Assembly: GCA_044346855.1 (NCBI GenBank)
Contig: JBIIYJ010000049.1
Location: 1-23,426, forward strand
DNA from: CAIKKV01 sp044346855
Lineage (GTDB): Bacteria > Verrucomicrobiota > Kiritimatiellia > CAIKKV01
Length of the DNA: 23,426 nucleotides
Direction of reading: 5' to 3'
The position numbers were made by a program, and so were the translations under genes. The notes under the pieces are model-generated. The model did not search any database. It worked only from the letters and a program-made list of their open reading frames with translations, and was not told the DNA's origin. Below, one piece after another: positions 7,275-14,988 of the stretch; position 1 is the first letter of the stretch; every line of letters begins with the position of its first letter.

Positions 7275-8851
7275 TTCGACCCCCTGCCGTCAAGCGTGAG
7301 GACTAGTGCATGCTCGCCTTCCATCCCGCCCGGGATCACGCCCCCGGACAACGGCCGTCCATCCAGCGCAATGCCGTTGACATCGCCCTGCTCCACAAGC
7401 AGGTCCAGTCGTGCGTTCCGGTATGGAAGCCCCAGCAATTCCGCCCGCGCCATACCCGGCGCCAAACAGGGCCGGAAGCGCAGCCCCTCCGGCCGGCAGT
7501 CGAGACCGAAGAGGCCTTGCAGGATCATCCGCAGATAACTGGTGGCGCTCCACGTCTGCCGGTAACACGAGACCCAGCGGTCGACCGGCCCGCGCTTCGG
7601 CATCTCCTGCAACCCGCCGTAGGGCAGTCCGCATTCGGGATGCACACACTCCGGGCTTTGCACAGCGCGGCAGAAATGGCCGGCCATCAGGCGCAAGTCC
7701 TGCCCGAAAAGGTCGGCCCGCCCCTGGCGCGCCATGGTCTCCCCCCAGATGCCCTGGATCAGCGGCCAAATCCCGCCGCCATGCCCGGCAAACCCGGTCT
7801 TGTAGCGGGGATCCCCCCGCAAGACCTGAAGTTCGGCGGCAATGTCCGGCCGGTTCGGCGGGCACCGGAAAGGATCGATGCCGCAGGCGGCATAGCGCTC
7901 CCACTCCGGCCAGATCGAGGGAGGGCCAAAGGGATGGCGCGGCTGATTGGCGATCACCTCCGGTGCCTGCTCCGGCGTGGCGATGTCGAACAGCAGGGCG
8001 AAGGCGTTGCCCAGGCACTCCTGCCGGCCGCCGCTGCCGCCCCAGGGATCGAGATAAAAAAGGAAGTGCCCCTTCTCGCGATTCCAGAAACGCGTGCGAA
8101 TCGCCTCGGTCACACGCGACCGCATTACCGTCCAGCGGGGGGCGGGCGTCACGCCCAGTTCGCCGGCCATGAGGCCGGCCAGCCGGTAGGACTCGGCATA
8201 AAGGCAATTGGTCGAAAGCGCGAACATCGGCACGCCCGCCCCCTTCGGATGGCGGCGCGCGGGATTGGCCGCCGGCCAATGGAAGATCCCCGTGCCCTCC
8301 TGGTCGATGTAGAGGTCGCCGTAGGCGCCGACCCCGTCATGGATGCAGGCGCCGCCGCGGAACAGGCCGGTTTCGCCGTCCCATTCGTTCTCCTCAAGAT
8401 ACGCGAGCGAGTTTCGCACAGCCTCCAGCGCGAGCGCGAGAAACTCCTTGTCCCCATTCTGGCAATAGAACGCCCATGCCCCGATGGTCCAGATAATCCG
8501 GTCCCAATACTGCCCGCTGATGGAGACCACGCCGGGCGGCACCTTGCTGCCAGCCTCGTCATGGCAGCCCGTGCCCATGCCGGCACTGGAGTCGCCCCGC
8601 GTCAGACACGAAAGCAGCGTATTCTTCATCACCTCGGGGATCAGCAGCCCGGCCCCGTTCCAGGTGTTGAAGGCCGTGTCGCGGGTCCAGGGGTCGGGAT
8701 AGCTCAACCCGGCCACCAGGCACGGCGCCGGTTTCTCCAGCAGGCCGCTTTTGTAATGAACGACGTTGCCGAGCATGTCACCCAACGCGATGCGGAAGGC
8801 GCGATCGATCTCGAAATCGCCGGTCTTCAATGTCATGCCGATTGGATTCAC
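7271..8851 (-). CDS. (Alpha/alpha)6-barrel glycoside hydrolase (GH63/MGH1/debranching-like)
   Basis: 526 residues starting at GTG, no signal peptide. The signature YPDPWTRDTAF at 51-61, followed by repeated amphipathic helices and motifs such as GQYWDRIIWTIGAWAF, NCLYAESYRLAGLM, YKTGFAGHGGGIWPLIQG and WSATSYLRMILQGLFGL, is that of six-hairpin glycosidases related to GH63, GH37 and amylo-alpha-1,6-glucosidase domains. D58 (WTRD) is a likely active-site residue. These inverting enzymes act on alpha-linked glucosides or mannosides; the substrate cannot be told here. The C-terminal 80 residues look like a small beta domain (ALDGRPL segment). It is coupled by a 4-base overlap to the GH-D-like gene, suggesting the two enzymes act in the same breakdown step, and lies 15 bp after the URO-D gene. 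Confidence 0.7.
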   Translation of the reverse strand: MNPIGMTLKTGDFEIDRAFRIALGDMLGNVVHYKSGLLEKPAPCLVAGLSYPDPWTRDTAFNTWNGAGLLIPEVMKNTLLSCLTRGDSSAGMGTGCHDEAGSKVPPGVVSISGQYWDRIIWTIGAWAFYCQNGDKEFLALALEAVRNSLAYLEENEWDGETGLFRGGACIHDGVGAYGDLYIDQEGTGIFHWPAANPARRHPKGAGVPMFALSTNCLYAESYRLAGLMAGELGVTPAPRWTVMRSRVTEAIRTRFWNREKGHFLFYLDPWGGSGGRQECLGNAFALLFDIATPEQAPEVIANQPRHPFGPPSIWPEWERYAACGIDPFRCPPNRPDIAAELQVLRGDPRYKTGFAGHGGGIWPLIQGIWGETMARQGRADLFGQDLRLMAGHFCRAVQSPECVHPECGLPYGGLQEMPKRGPVDRWVSCYRQTWSATSYLRMILQGLFGLDCRPEGLRFRPCLAPGMARAELLGLPYRNARLDLLVEQGDVNGIALDGRPLSGGVIPGGMEGEHALVLTLDGRGSK

Positions 8852-8857
8852 CTGAAA

Positions 8858-8861
8858 CCTC
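8858..8861 (-). promoter_or_regulatory. Ribosome binding site supporting the GTG start of the 7271-8851 gene
   Basis: GAGG lies 6 bases before GTG at 8849-8851, in the 15-bp gap after the upstream stop codon. The first in-frame ATG (8834-8836, codon 6) has only AGGTG about 10 bases upstream, so the GTG start is preferred. Confidence 0.55.
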
Positions 8862-8866
8862 GTCTT

Positions 8867-9925
8867 TCAATATTGCCCATACCGCGCCACCAGCTCCCTC
8901 ACCAATCCATATTGCTGGTAGCTCACATTGTCCGGAATGGAGTGATCGGAATGGTAGATGTAGCCTCCGCCCTTTTTCATGACCGGCACCTTGGTTGCGA
9001 TTTCGCGCTCAATGGCGGCCGGGTCGGGATCGGCCATGGCGCGCACGTCGATGCCGCCCATAAAGGATAACCGGTCGCCATATAAGCGCTTCAGCCCGAG
9101 CAGATCGTTGCCGGCCTTCACCTCGATCGGCTGGAGGCAGTCGAAGCCCGTCTCCATAATCAGCGGCGCCAGCTCCATGATATACCCGCAGCTGTGGAGA
9201 ATCATGAACTTGCCCCTGGCCTTGAAGGCGTCGCAGATCAGCTTATGCGCCGGCATGATCAGCTCCCGGTACATATCCGTTGAAAAAAAGCTGCGTTGCT
9301 TGAACCCCAGGTCGTCCCAGATCCACCCGGCATCGAAGTCGAAGCCGGCCGCCATCATCCGCTCGGCAAGCCGGACGCAGAGCTCGGCGCGGGTCATCAT
9401 CATGTCCAGCACCCACCCCGGATCGTCCGCCATCGCCATGAGCACGGCGTCCGTGCCGCACATGTCGCAGGTGCGGGTGAACCCGGTGTAGAAACTGCCA
9501 AAGGTGAAGAGCCCCTTGCGCTGCGCCTCCTCATAGGCCTTGCGCTGCCCAGGCCAGTCGACGCGGGTTTCGTTCCAGAGCATGCGCGGCTTCACCGCTT
9601 CCCAATCGGCGCGGGTCTTGATCGTAAAGTCGATCATCTCCGGGGTGGACGACCGGCCCTTCCAGTTCTTGATGACCGCGCCGTCCGATCCCTTCGCGAT
9701 CCAGTATTCATCGGTCTCCTCAAGGCTCTGCGACGGCAGCTGCAGCGTAACGTCACCCCCGAACCCGGCCAGCTCCCATCCGAAGTTTTCGCCTTCCGGC
9801 ATGCCTTCGTTGCGCCAGCGGGCCGAGGTCGTGGCCCAGAGCTGGTCCTGGATCGGGATCCGGTCGGCCTCCTGGTGCCGGAGAGCCAAGGTGACGCGTT
9901 CACGGGAATTCACAGTCTGTTTCAT
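8867..9925 (-). CDS. URO-D superfamily protein, MtaA/CmuA-like (putative corrinoid methyltransferase)
   Basis: 352 residues, the most canonical of the four URO-D members here. It opens with the family pattern RERVTLALRHQEADRIPI, has WIWDDLG at 201-207, HSCG at 244-247, ETGFDCLQPIE at 258-268, GDRLSFMGGIDVR at 283-295 and a terminal YHSDHSIPDNVSY at 324-336. H244 and C246 match the His-x-Cys zinc ligands of MtaA-type methyltransferases, with H325 or H328 as candidate third ligand in place of Cys. True haem-pathway decarboxylase signatures are absent. By analogy it may transfer a methyl group to or from a corrinoid, but no corrinoid protein is encoded nearby. The ATG at 9923-9925 follows an A-rich leader without a clear Shine-Dalgarno site, unlike most genes here. 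Confidence 0.85.
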   Translation of the reverse strand: MKQTVNSRERVTLALRHQEADRIPIQDQLWATTSARWRNEGMPEGENFGWELAGFGGDVTLQLPSQSLEETDEYWIAKGSDGAVIKNWKGRSSTPEMIDFTIKTRADWEAVKPRMLWNETRVDWPGQRKAYEEAQRKGLFTFGSFYTGFTRTCDMCGTDAVLMAMADDPGWVLDMMMTRAELCVRLAERMMAAGFDFDAGWIWDDLGFKQRSFFSTDMYRELIMPAHKLICDAFKARGKFMILHSCGYIMELAPLIMETGFDCLQPIEVKAGNDLLGLKRLYGDRLSFMGGIDVRAMADPDPAAIEREIATKVPVMKKGGGYIYHSDHSIPDNVSYQQYGLVRELVARYGQY

Positions 9926-10003
9926 TTCGATTTTGATTCTTTGTTGTGGTTGTTCGCAAATTGTATTTCGCAGACGCTCCGAAGCGCCGGGTCATCCCGT
10001 CGC
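9926..10003 (-). promoter_or_regulatory. Longest internal gap: hairpin, A-rich leader, possible internal promoter
   Basis: This 78-bp spacer is the largest break in the cluster. On the minus strand a 6-bp stem with a TCGG loop (9973-9988) is followed by TACAAT (9960-9965), a fair -10 match with no convincing -35. Then comes an A-rich, G-poor stretch up to the ATG of the URO-D gene. There is no T-run after the hairpin, so it is not a standard terminator. It could be an internal promoter, an RNA processing or stability site, or merely spacer. Confidence 0.25.
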
Positions 10004-11578
10004 TCAAATAGCTTCGTTCGTTCTAAAGTCGATCCCGCAGACGGAAACCGTTCCCGCTTGCTTCGACAGCCAGGTGAAATCGACGCGAGCGGTCGCCACG
10101 CTGACGGGCACCGTAAGTGGCGCCGCGTAGTGATTCCATCCTTCTTTCAAAACAAACGACGCCGGACCCACTCCGAAAACCATGACGTTCACCGTCGTGC
10201 CGGCGGTGCCGTTGAGCCAGCAGGACAGCTCGGCGTCGCCGTGAGGCAACCCACCCAAGGCCTGTATCCGGAACAGGGTCCCGGGTTTGTCGGCTGTCAG
10301 GATGTGCTTCTCGGGCAGCGCGGCGCCGGCAGTGGCAACGCCGGGCCTTGCGTTGACCAGCTCATAGCCGTCAGGGCTGCCATCCTCGTCGAGATCGCGG
10401 TCCAGGGACGGAAAGATATTCCCGGTGAGGCGCTTGCCTGAGCGGTAGAGGATGTCCGCCCAATCCGCATGCGATTTAACCGGGATGTTCTTCGCCTTCA
10501 GCCACGCGAGCAAGGCGTCCATCTTTTCAAAGTAAGCCGGCCATGCCGCCGGATTCTGCACCACATGGCTCCCGATGATCACCACCTTGTTGACCGCCAG
10601 CAGGCCGGCGATGCGCTTCTTCACCGCCGGAAGATCGGAGCCGGGCGTTTCATCATTCACATCCCCCCACTGCATGGCGAAGGGCGCGTCCCCCTTCGGA
10701 TCGGGCTCGTTGAACACCCGGGCGACGGCCTCGGGATACACGCCGGCGGACCGGTAGCTGAACTTGTCGCCATAGGAAGACTTCACCGTGGCGCGGGTGA
10801 GGTGCGGCCCGTTGCCGGGCGCGGCGTAACTGACCGGGTATTTCAATCCATTACGGTCGCAGACCCGGCGGATCGTCTGTGCCAGCAGCGCCAGCGCCTC
10901 GGGCGTCGGCTGGATCTCATGACTCGCCACCCGCTGGACGGGCACGCCGGCCAGCGTCTTCATATCCAGGTTGTCCTCGCTCCAGAGCGATTTGAGCGGG
11001 TAGACGCCGTTGACCGCCTCCCGGCTCATGACGCGGCAAAGGACCTTCGATTCCGGGAAATAGAGAAACTCTTGATCCTTGAACCAACGCTCCGCCCCTT
11101 CCGCCTCCACTGGCGTTAGGCGATTGCCCGTCACATTCACCTTCCGGCTCTCACGGTCGGGCGGCGGCACCGTCAGCACGTATTTCAAGCAGACAACCTT
11201 CTGGTCCGCGTGATCCACGCCCGGCTGGCCTTGGATCCAGGCGATGTCCTCCTCTTTGGCAAACTTCATCAAGAAGTTGTTATGACTCGGGGTGTGATCC
11301 ATGAGGTCATGCCCGCTTTTCTGGATCTCCCGAAACGCCTCGATCATCCCCGTCTGGCTCTCGGCGGCGAGCAGGTTCACCGCCGCGCTGAACTTCAGCC
11401 CGTGCTTGTCGAAGACCGCCGCCCGCTGGCGGAAATACTCGGGGCTGGTTCCATTGTCGTCCGTGCGGAAGGTCACGCCCCCGGCAATCGGACGGATTGC
11501 CGCATCGGCGGCCAGGGCGCTTGCTCCGGCAAAAGCAGCCAGCGCCAGGACGGTCATTAGTGATTTTATTGTAGTCAT
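10004..11578 (-). CDS. Secreted NodB-like polysaccharide deacetylase family protein
   Basis: 524 residues with a clear signal peptide (1-24, cleavage after ALAA). The N-terminal half resembles the NodB/CE4 fold: TFRTDDN at 36-42 corresponds to the metal/catalytic Asp pair (D40, D41), and DHTPSH at 94-99 supplies the two metal-binding histidines (H95, H99). Enzymes of this type remove acyl groups from sugars, although some NodB-like domains act on other substrates. Residues 395-406 (DLDEDGSPDGYE) form a Ca-binding loop of thrombospondin/dockerin type, linking to a C-terminal beta-sandwich of about 115 residues that may bind carbohydrate. A large insertion (about 110-225) separates the early motifs from the second half of the barrel. 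ATG has GGAG 7 bases upstream; 24 bp follow the upstream GH42-like gene. Confidence 0.75.
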   Translation of the reverse strand: MTTIKSLMTVLALAAFAGASALAADAAIRPIAGGVTFRTDDNGTSPEYFRQRAAVFDKHGLKFSAAVNLLAAESQTGMIEAFREIQKSGHDLMDHTPSHNNFLMKFAKEEDIAWIQGQPGVDHADQKVVCLKYVLTVPPPDRESRKVNVTGNRLTPVEAEGAERWFKDQEFLYFPESKVLCRVMSREAVNGVYPLKSLWSEDNLDMKTLAGVPVQRVASHEIQPTPEALALLAQTIRRVCDRNGLKYPVSYAAPGNGPHLTRATVKSSYGDKFSYRSAGVYPEAVARVFNEPDPKGDAPFAMQWGDVNDETPGSDLPAVKKRIAGLLAVNKVVIIGSHVVQNPAAWPAYFEKMDALLAWLKAKNIPVKSHADWADILYRSGKRLTGNIFPSLDRDLDEDGSPDGYELVNARPGVATAGAALPEKHILTADKPGTLFRIQALGGLPHGDAELSCWLNGTAGTTVNVMVFGVGPASFVLKEGWNHYAAPLTVPVSVATARVDFTWLSKQAGTVSVCGIDFRTNEAI

Positions 11579-11602
11579 AAAACATCTCCAGCCTTCATGT
11601 CA

Positions 11603-13711
11603 TCAGCACGTCAATCCGACACATACCGAGGCATGCGGAATCAGCACATTTGCGCCAAGAGGATACTGCCAGTCGGCCTCCGCGCCATCCGCCAGCAGGC
11701 CCGACAGATCCACCGGCACATTGCGATGGTTGACGATCACCACGGAATGGTCGAACCAGCCCGCTTCAACGCCGCGGCCGCCGCACCAACGCTCCGGGCG
11801 AAGCTTGCGCAGTTCGCAGACGACGGGGTGCTCCGCCAGCAACTGCACGCTGACCGTTTCCTCGCGGTTGTACCCGTAGGGAACCGGCCGCGTCTTCGTC
11901 GCATAGGCGTAGCCATAGGGGAACCCGACCGACAGCACCCGCCCCTTCCCCACACGTGTCTGGCCGATGGCGGTTCCCCCGCGGCGATGATAACCGGCCA
12001 GCCGCTCCGCGCCCGGATAGGCGACCGTGGCCCAGCCCACTGGAATAAGAAGGCGGTCGCCCGCTTCAACGCAATCGAACTCGACGGTTTCCTCGCGTAT
12101 GCCAAGCGCAACCTGCGCCAGGACATTTCCCGGCCCATGCACGCATATGCCGCCAGCCCGCACCCACGCGGCCAAGGAGGCTTCCAAATCCGGATCCGGA
12201 GCGAGGTCATAGACGGCATCGGCCGGCAACACCAGCAACCTGTATCCTTCGGCCGCGCCGGCCTTCACCTGATCCGGATGCAGAATGTCAACATTGAAGC
12301 CGAGATCCGCCAACTGCCGGTACCAGCCAAGAAGATCCATCCGATGACCTCTTCCCTCCTCCTGCATCATCGGTTCAAAGAGGTGAGTCGCGCGCGGAAA
12401 CAGGATGGCGGCCTCCTTCAGGCGCGCCTGCCCCGCCAGCCGTGGCAGGACGCGGGCCGCCCACCGGTTCCCGGTCGCCAGCGACTCCTTGAATCCGGCA
12501 TCGAGGTGCTGCAGCACGCCGCCGTCATCGGCGCCGCCGTAGCCATACAGGTGAAGCCCGGCAGGACCGTGCACGGCCGCCGTGCCGATGGCTTCGGCCG
12601 GGGAAACGAACCGATAGAGGTCGCCATGCGTGTGGCGCCCCACAAAAAGCCCGGCGATCCACGGACGCCCCGCGTTGGCGTTCCGCAGGATGCTCGTTTC
12701 CACCGAAAGCGCGGAGGCGTCGGGATCGTTTTCGGGATTGAGAGGGGCGGCGATGAACAGGGCCGCATCCACGTGGGGCGCTATGCGATACGGATCCAGG
12801 GCCCGGAAAGCCATGTCCCACCAGCGGTTGCCGGGCGGCGTCAAAAACATCCCCCACTGGGAAAGAACCGGAAAAAGGAACAAGATAGGATCGAGCGCGC
12901 GGTATTTGAGCTTCATCACCGCGAAGAAGCGCTCCAGTTCCTCCGCCAGCCAGGACTGGTTGTCCAACCAGCGCCACAGGGCGGGCGTGCGGCCGCGAAA
13001 ATCACCTGCGTCCGGATAGGCGCAGGCGCTCCGGGTCAGCTCCTCCGGCCTGAGCCAGTAATCGGCTGGCGCGAGCTCCCCGAATCCGGCGGCGCGCAGC
13101 CCATACCGCCTGTTGAGCGAGGCGATGTCCCCCGCATAGCGGGCGTCAAGCCATCCGAGATAACGCCGCCGCCCCTCCTCGTCGAAGCTCGGCTTCAGGA
13201 TGGGATCGAACATCGTGTGAACCGGCAGGCACGGACCCTCCCCCTCGAAACGGACGTGTCCCTCGCCGTAAAGCCGCATTAATCCGGCCACGTGCTCGAG
13301 CATGGCCGCCTGCGCCTTATCCGACCCGTATTTGTACGTTCCCATCGGCGCCCCGTCGACCCCGACGGCCTCTTCGCCGCGCACCGGCGGCGCGTCGCGA
13401 AGCACCGGATAGAGATTGTCCCCGCACATGTATATGGCCAGGAACGAATGCCCCAGCCCGAGCCGGTGCGCCTCGGCCATCATATATTCCTGCATGGCAA
13501 CGTAGGGACTGGCCGGCTCGCCCCGGTAGCGCGCATAAAAATCGGCCCAGGCCTTGCTGTCGAGGTTGACGGCATTGAAACCAAGGTCGCGGATTTCCGC
13601 CAGGGCGGCCGAAACCCGCGCCCGGTTCGACAGCCAGGGCTCGAAAAAATTGCCGAACCAGAGCTGGATCAGCGGTACGCCAGGTCGGATCTGGAGGCTA
13701 CATGCGGTCAT
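11603..13711 (-). CDS. GH42-like glycoside hydrolase (TIM barrel plus GATase-like domain)
   Basis: 702 residues from the chosen ATG, no signal peptide. Residues about 10-390 look like a TIM barrel (FEPWLSNRARVSAALAEIRDLGFNAVNLD early; RYAGDIASLNRRYGL resembles the GH42 stretch after the fourth strand). About 420-600 (AAILFPRA, LLGWYRQLADLGFNVDILHPDQV, LLVLPADAVYDL, WVRAGGICVHGPG) match the flavodoxin/GATase-like middle domain of GH42 beta-galactosidases. The usual GH42 Asn-Glu acid/base pair is not obvious; E156 or E158 (RFEGEGP) are weak candidates, so it may be a divergent or non-galactosidase member. The start at 13709-13711 makes an ATGA overlap with the upstream stop and has GGAGG 10 bases upstream; an ATG 15 codons earlier would encode a glycine-rich run inside the preceding gene and is less likely. 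Confidence 0.6.
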   Translation of the reverse strand: MTACSLQIRPGVPLIQLWFGNFFEPWLSNRARVSAALAEIRDLGFNAVNLDSKAWADFYARYRGEPASPYVAMQEYMMAEAHRLGLGHSFLAIYMCGDNLYPVLRDAPPVRGEEAVGVDGAPMGTYKYGSDKAQAAMLEHVAGLMRLYGEGHVRFEGEGPCLPVHTMFDPILKPSFDEEGRRRYLGWLDARYAGDIASLNRRYGLRAAGFGELAPADYWLRPEELTRSACAYPDAGDFRGRTPALWRWLDNQSWLAEELERFFAVMKLKYRALDPILFLFPVLSQWGMFLTPPGNRWWDMAFRALDPYRIAPHVDAALFIAAPLNPENDPDASALSVETSILRNANAGRPWIAGLFVGRHTHGDLYRFVSPAEAIGTAAVHGPAGLHLYGYGGADDGGVLQHLDAGFKESLATGNRWAARVLPRLAGQARLKEAAILFPRATHLFEPMMQEEGRGHRMDLLGWYRQLADLGFNVDILHPDQVKAGAAEGYRLLVLPADAVYDLAPDPDLEASLAAWVRAGGICVHGPGNVLAQVALGIREETVEFDCVEAGDRLLIPVGWATVAYPGAERLAGYHRRGGTAIGQTRVGKGRVLSVGFPYGYAYATKTRPVPYGYNREETVSVQLLAEHPVVCELRKLRPERWCGGRGVEAGWFDHSVVIVNHRNVPVDLSGLLADGAEADWQYPLGANVLIPHASVCVGLTC

Positions 13712-14988
13712 GCCCCGGCCGCCTCCGCCGCCGACTGACGGGCCAATTCCACCCATCGGGCCGCCCGGCGCGGCTCTCCCGCCAGTTCGTGCACATCCTT
13801 CATGATGATTTCCAGCCGGCAGCCTCGAGCGGCCGCCAGCGTTTCCCGCAGATCCGCCTGGATCGCCCCCTCGTCAAAAGTCGCGGTGCTGATCAGCGTC
13901 GGGTTCGGCTTCCTGGAAAAGACCACGTCCCGGCCCAGCGCCTCGCCCATGAACCGCTGATCGCACCAGGGCGACACGGAAATCCGCTGCAGATTGGGCA
14001 GTTCCTTCAACACGTGCCAGCGGGTGTGGACCGGCTCGCAGCAACCGTAATACAGGGATCCGAACCGGGCGGCGATGTCGCGCTGATACGGATAGATGAA
14101 TTCCGCGAACAGCTCGGGGCTGACCCCGACCGTCTCCTGCGATTCAAGGAGCACCCAAAGGTCTTTCAGTCGAACCGGGCTTCCGGTTTCCCGGTCGGCT
14201 TGAGGCAGCCGCCGGGTGTACCCCATGGACCCGGATCCGGTGTAATCGTTCCCGTTGTTAAGCGTGAGCAACCCTTCCGCCTCCGCCCAGGAGATAAAGC
14301 TCAGGTGATCATCGCGAAGGAACCGCATCAGGCCGTGCAACCCTTCCGGATCGTCATACATGAACAGCATCAGGTTCTCCAGGCCGATCAGGTCAATGGC
14401 CGGCCAGGTCATGCCCAGCGTCCACCAGAACCGGCCGCGGATGCGGGTTGCGATGACGCCACCAAAGATGTCGTCATAGTCGGCCCGGCGCCTCAGCGTC
14501 GCCTGGCGGTCCACGCTGAACACCCGCTGCTTCAACTTGGCCAGATCAGTCCGCAAATCCTTAAGCGGCGGATCCCAGCTTCGCGCCCCGAGCTTGCCTG
14601 CGTTATCGGCATGGTGGTCGGTCTTTTTGACTCCATAATCGGTATAACGGACATCCCAGCCGATGTCCAGGAACGGCTCCACAACATGGTCATCCCGGAT
14701 CACCTCGTGTTCGTGGATCAGGCGGCGGAACTGGCGTTCCAGCCCCCGCGCCCACTCCCCTTCACACTGCAGCCACGGCGCGTCGAAATCCCTGGCGTAG
14801 GCAGGAGCCCATTCGCAGAGGATCATGGGCCGGTCGCCGACGCCCGCGTCCAGCGCCAGCCAGGCGAGTCGCCGCTCCCGGTTGGCTTCGCTGTTGGCGA
14901 TTTCCACCTGGCGCCGGGCCAGGTCGCGAAGGACTCGCCGGTCGCGGGCCGTAACCGGCTGATGGGGATTTTCATTCATCGCTGTCAT
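13708..14988 (-). CDS. URO-D superfamily protein, long divergent form
   Basis: 426 residues, about 70 longer than the other URO-D proteins here, with an extended helical N-terminus (RDRRVLRDLARRQVEIANSE). The superfamily core shows as WWTLGMTWPAIDLIGLENL at 188-206, SPELFAEFIYPYQRDIAARFG at 290-310, YYGCCEPVH at 313-321, LPNLQRISVSPWCD at 330-343 and RDVVFSRKPNPTLI at 353-366. C316/C317, H321 and C342 are candidate metal or cofactor ligands, different from the HSCG arrangement of the 8867-9925 protein. The activity is unknown; the methionine synthase/URO-D fold suggests transfer chemistry with a bound metal. It overlaps the DUF4838 gene upstream and the GH42-like gene downstream by 4 bases each (ATGA). 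A second ATG three codons in is possible. Confidence 0.8.
   Translation of the reverse strand: MTAMNENPHQPVTARDRRVLRDLARRQVEIANSEANRERRLAWLALDAGVGDRPMILCEWAPAYARDFDAPWLQCEGEWARGLERQFRRLIHEHEVIRDDHVVEPFLDIGWDVRYTDYGVKKTDHHADNAGKLGARSWDPPLKDLRTDLAKLKQRVFSVDRQATLRRRADYDDIFGGVIATRIRGRFWWTLGMTWPAIDLIGLENLMLFMYDDPEGLHGLMRFLRDDHLSFISWAEAEGLLTLNNGNDYTGSGSMGYTRRLPQADRETGSPVRLKDLWVLLESQETVGVSPELFAEFIYPYQRDIAARFGSLYYGCCEPVHTRWHVLKELPNLQRISVSPWCDQRFMGEALGRDVVFSRKPNPTLISTATFDEGAIQADLRETLAAARGCRLEIIMKDVHELAGEPRRAARWVELARQSAAEAAGA

Noticed and set aside
3265..9070. Very long plus-strand open frames (for example 3265-4740 and 7310-9070)
   Set aside because: They lie opposite strongly supported minus-strand genes (PL8 lyase, six-hairpin glycosidase). 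Their proteins are Arg/Pro/Gly/His-rich with no recognisable motifs, as expected from antisense reading of high-G+C codons.
8867..9925. True uroporphyrinogen decarboxylase (hemE) for the URO-D genes
   Set aside because: The conserved N-terminal RQAGRY-type motif and catalytic Asp context of HemE are absent, while the His-x-Cys metal pattern of methyltransferase relatives is present. Haem biosynthesis would also not explain four divergent copies among glycan enzymes.
13712..13756. Longer N-terminus for the GH42-like gene (start at 13756)
   Set aside because: It would add a Gly-rich 15-residue stretch lying inside the upstream gene. The ATG at 13711 forms the ATGA overlap used elsewhere in the cluster and has a GGAGG site.
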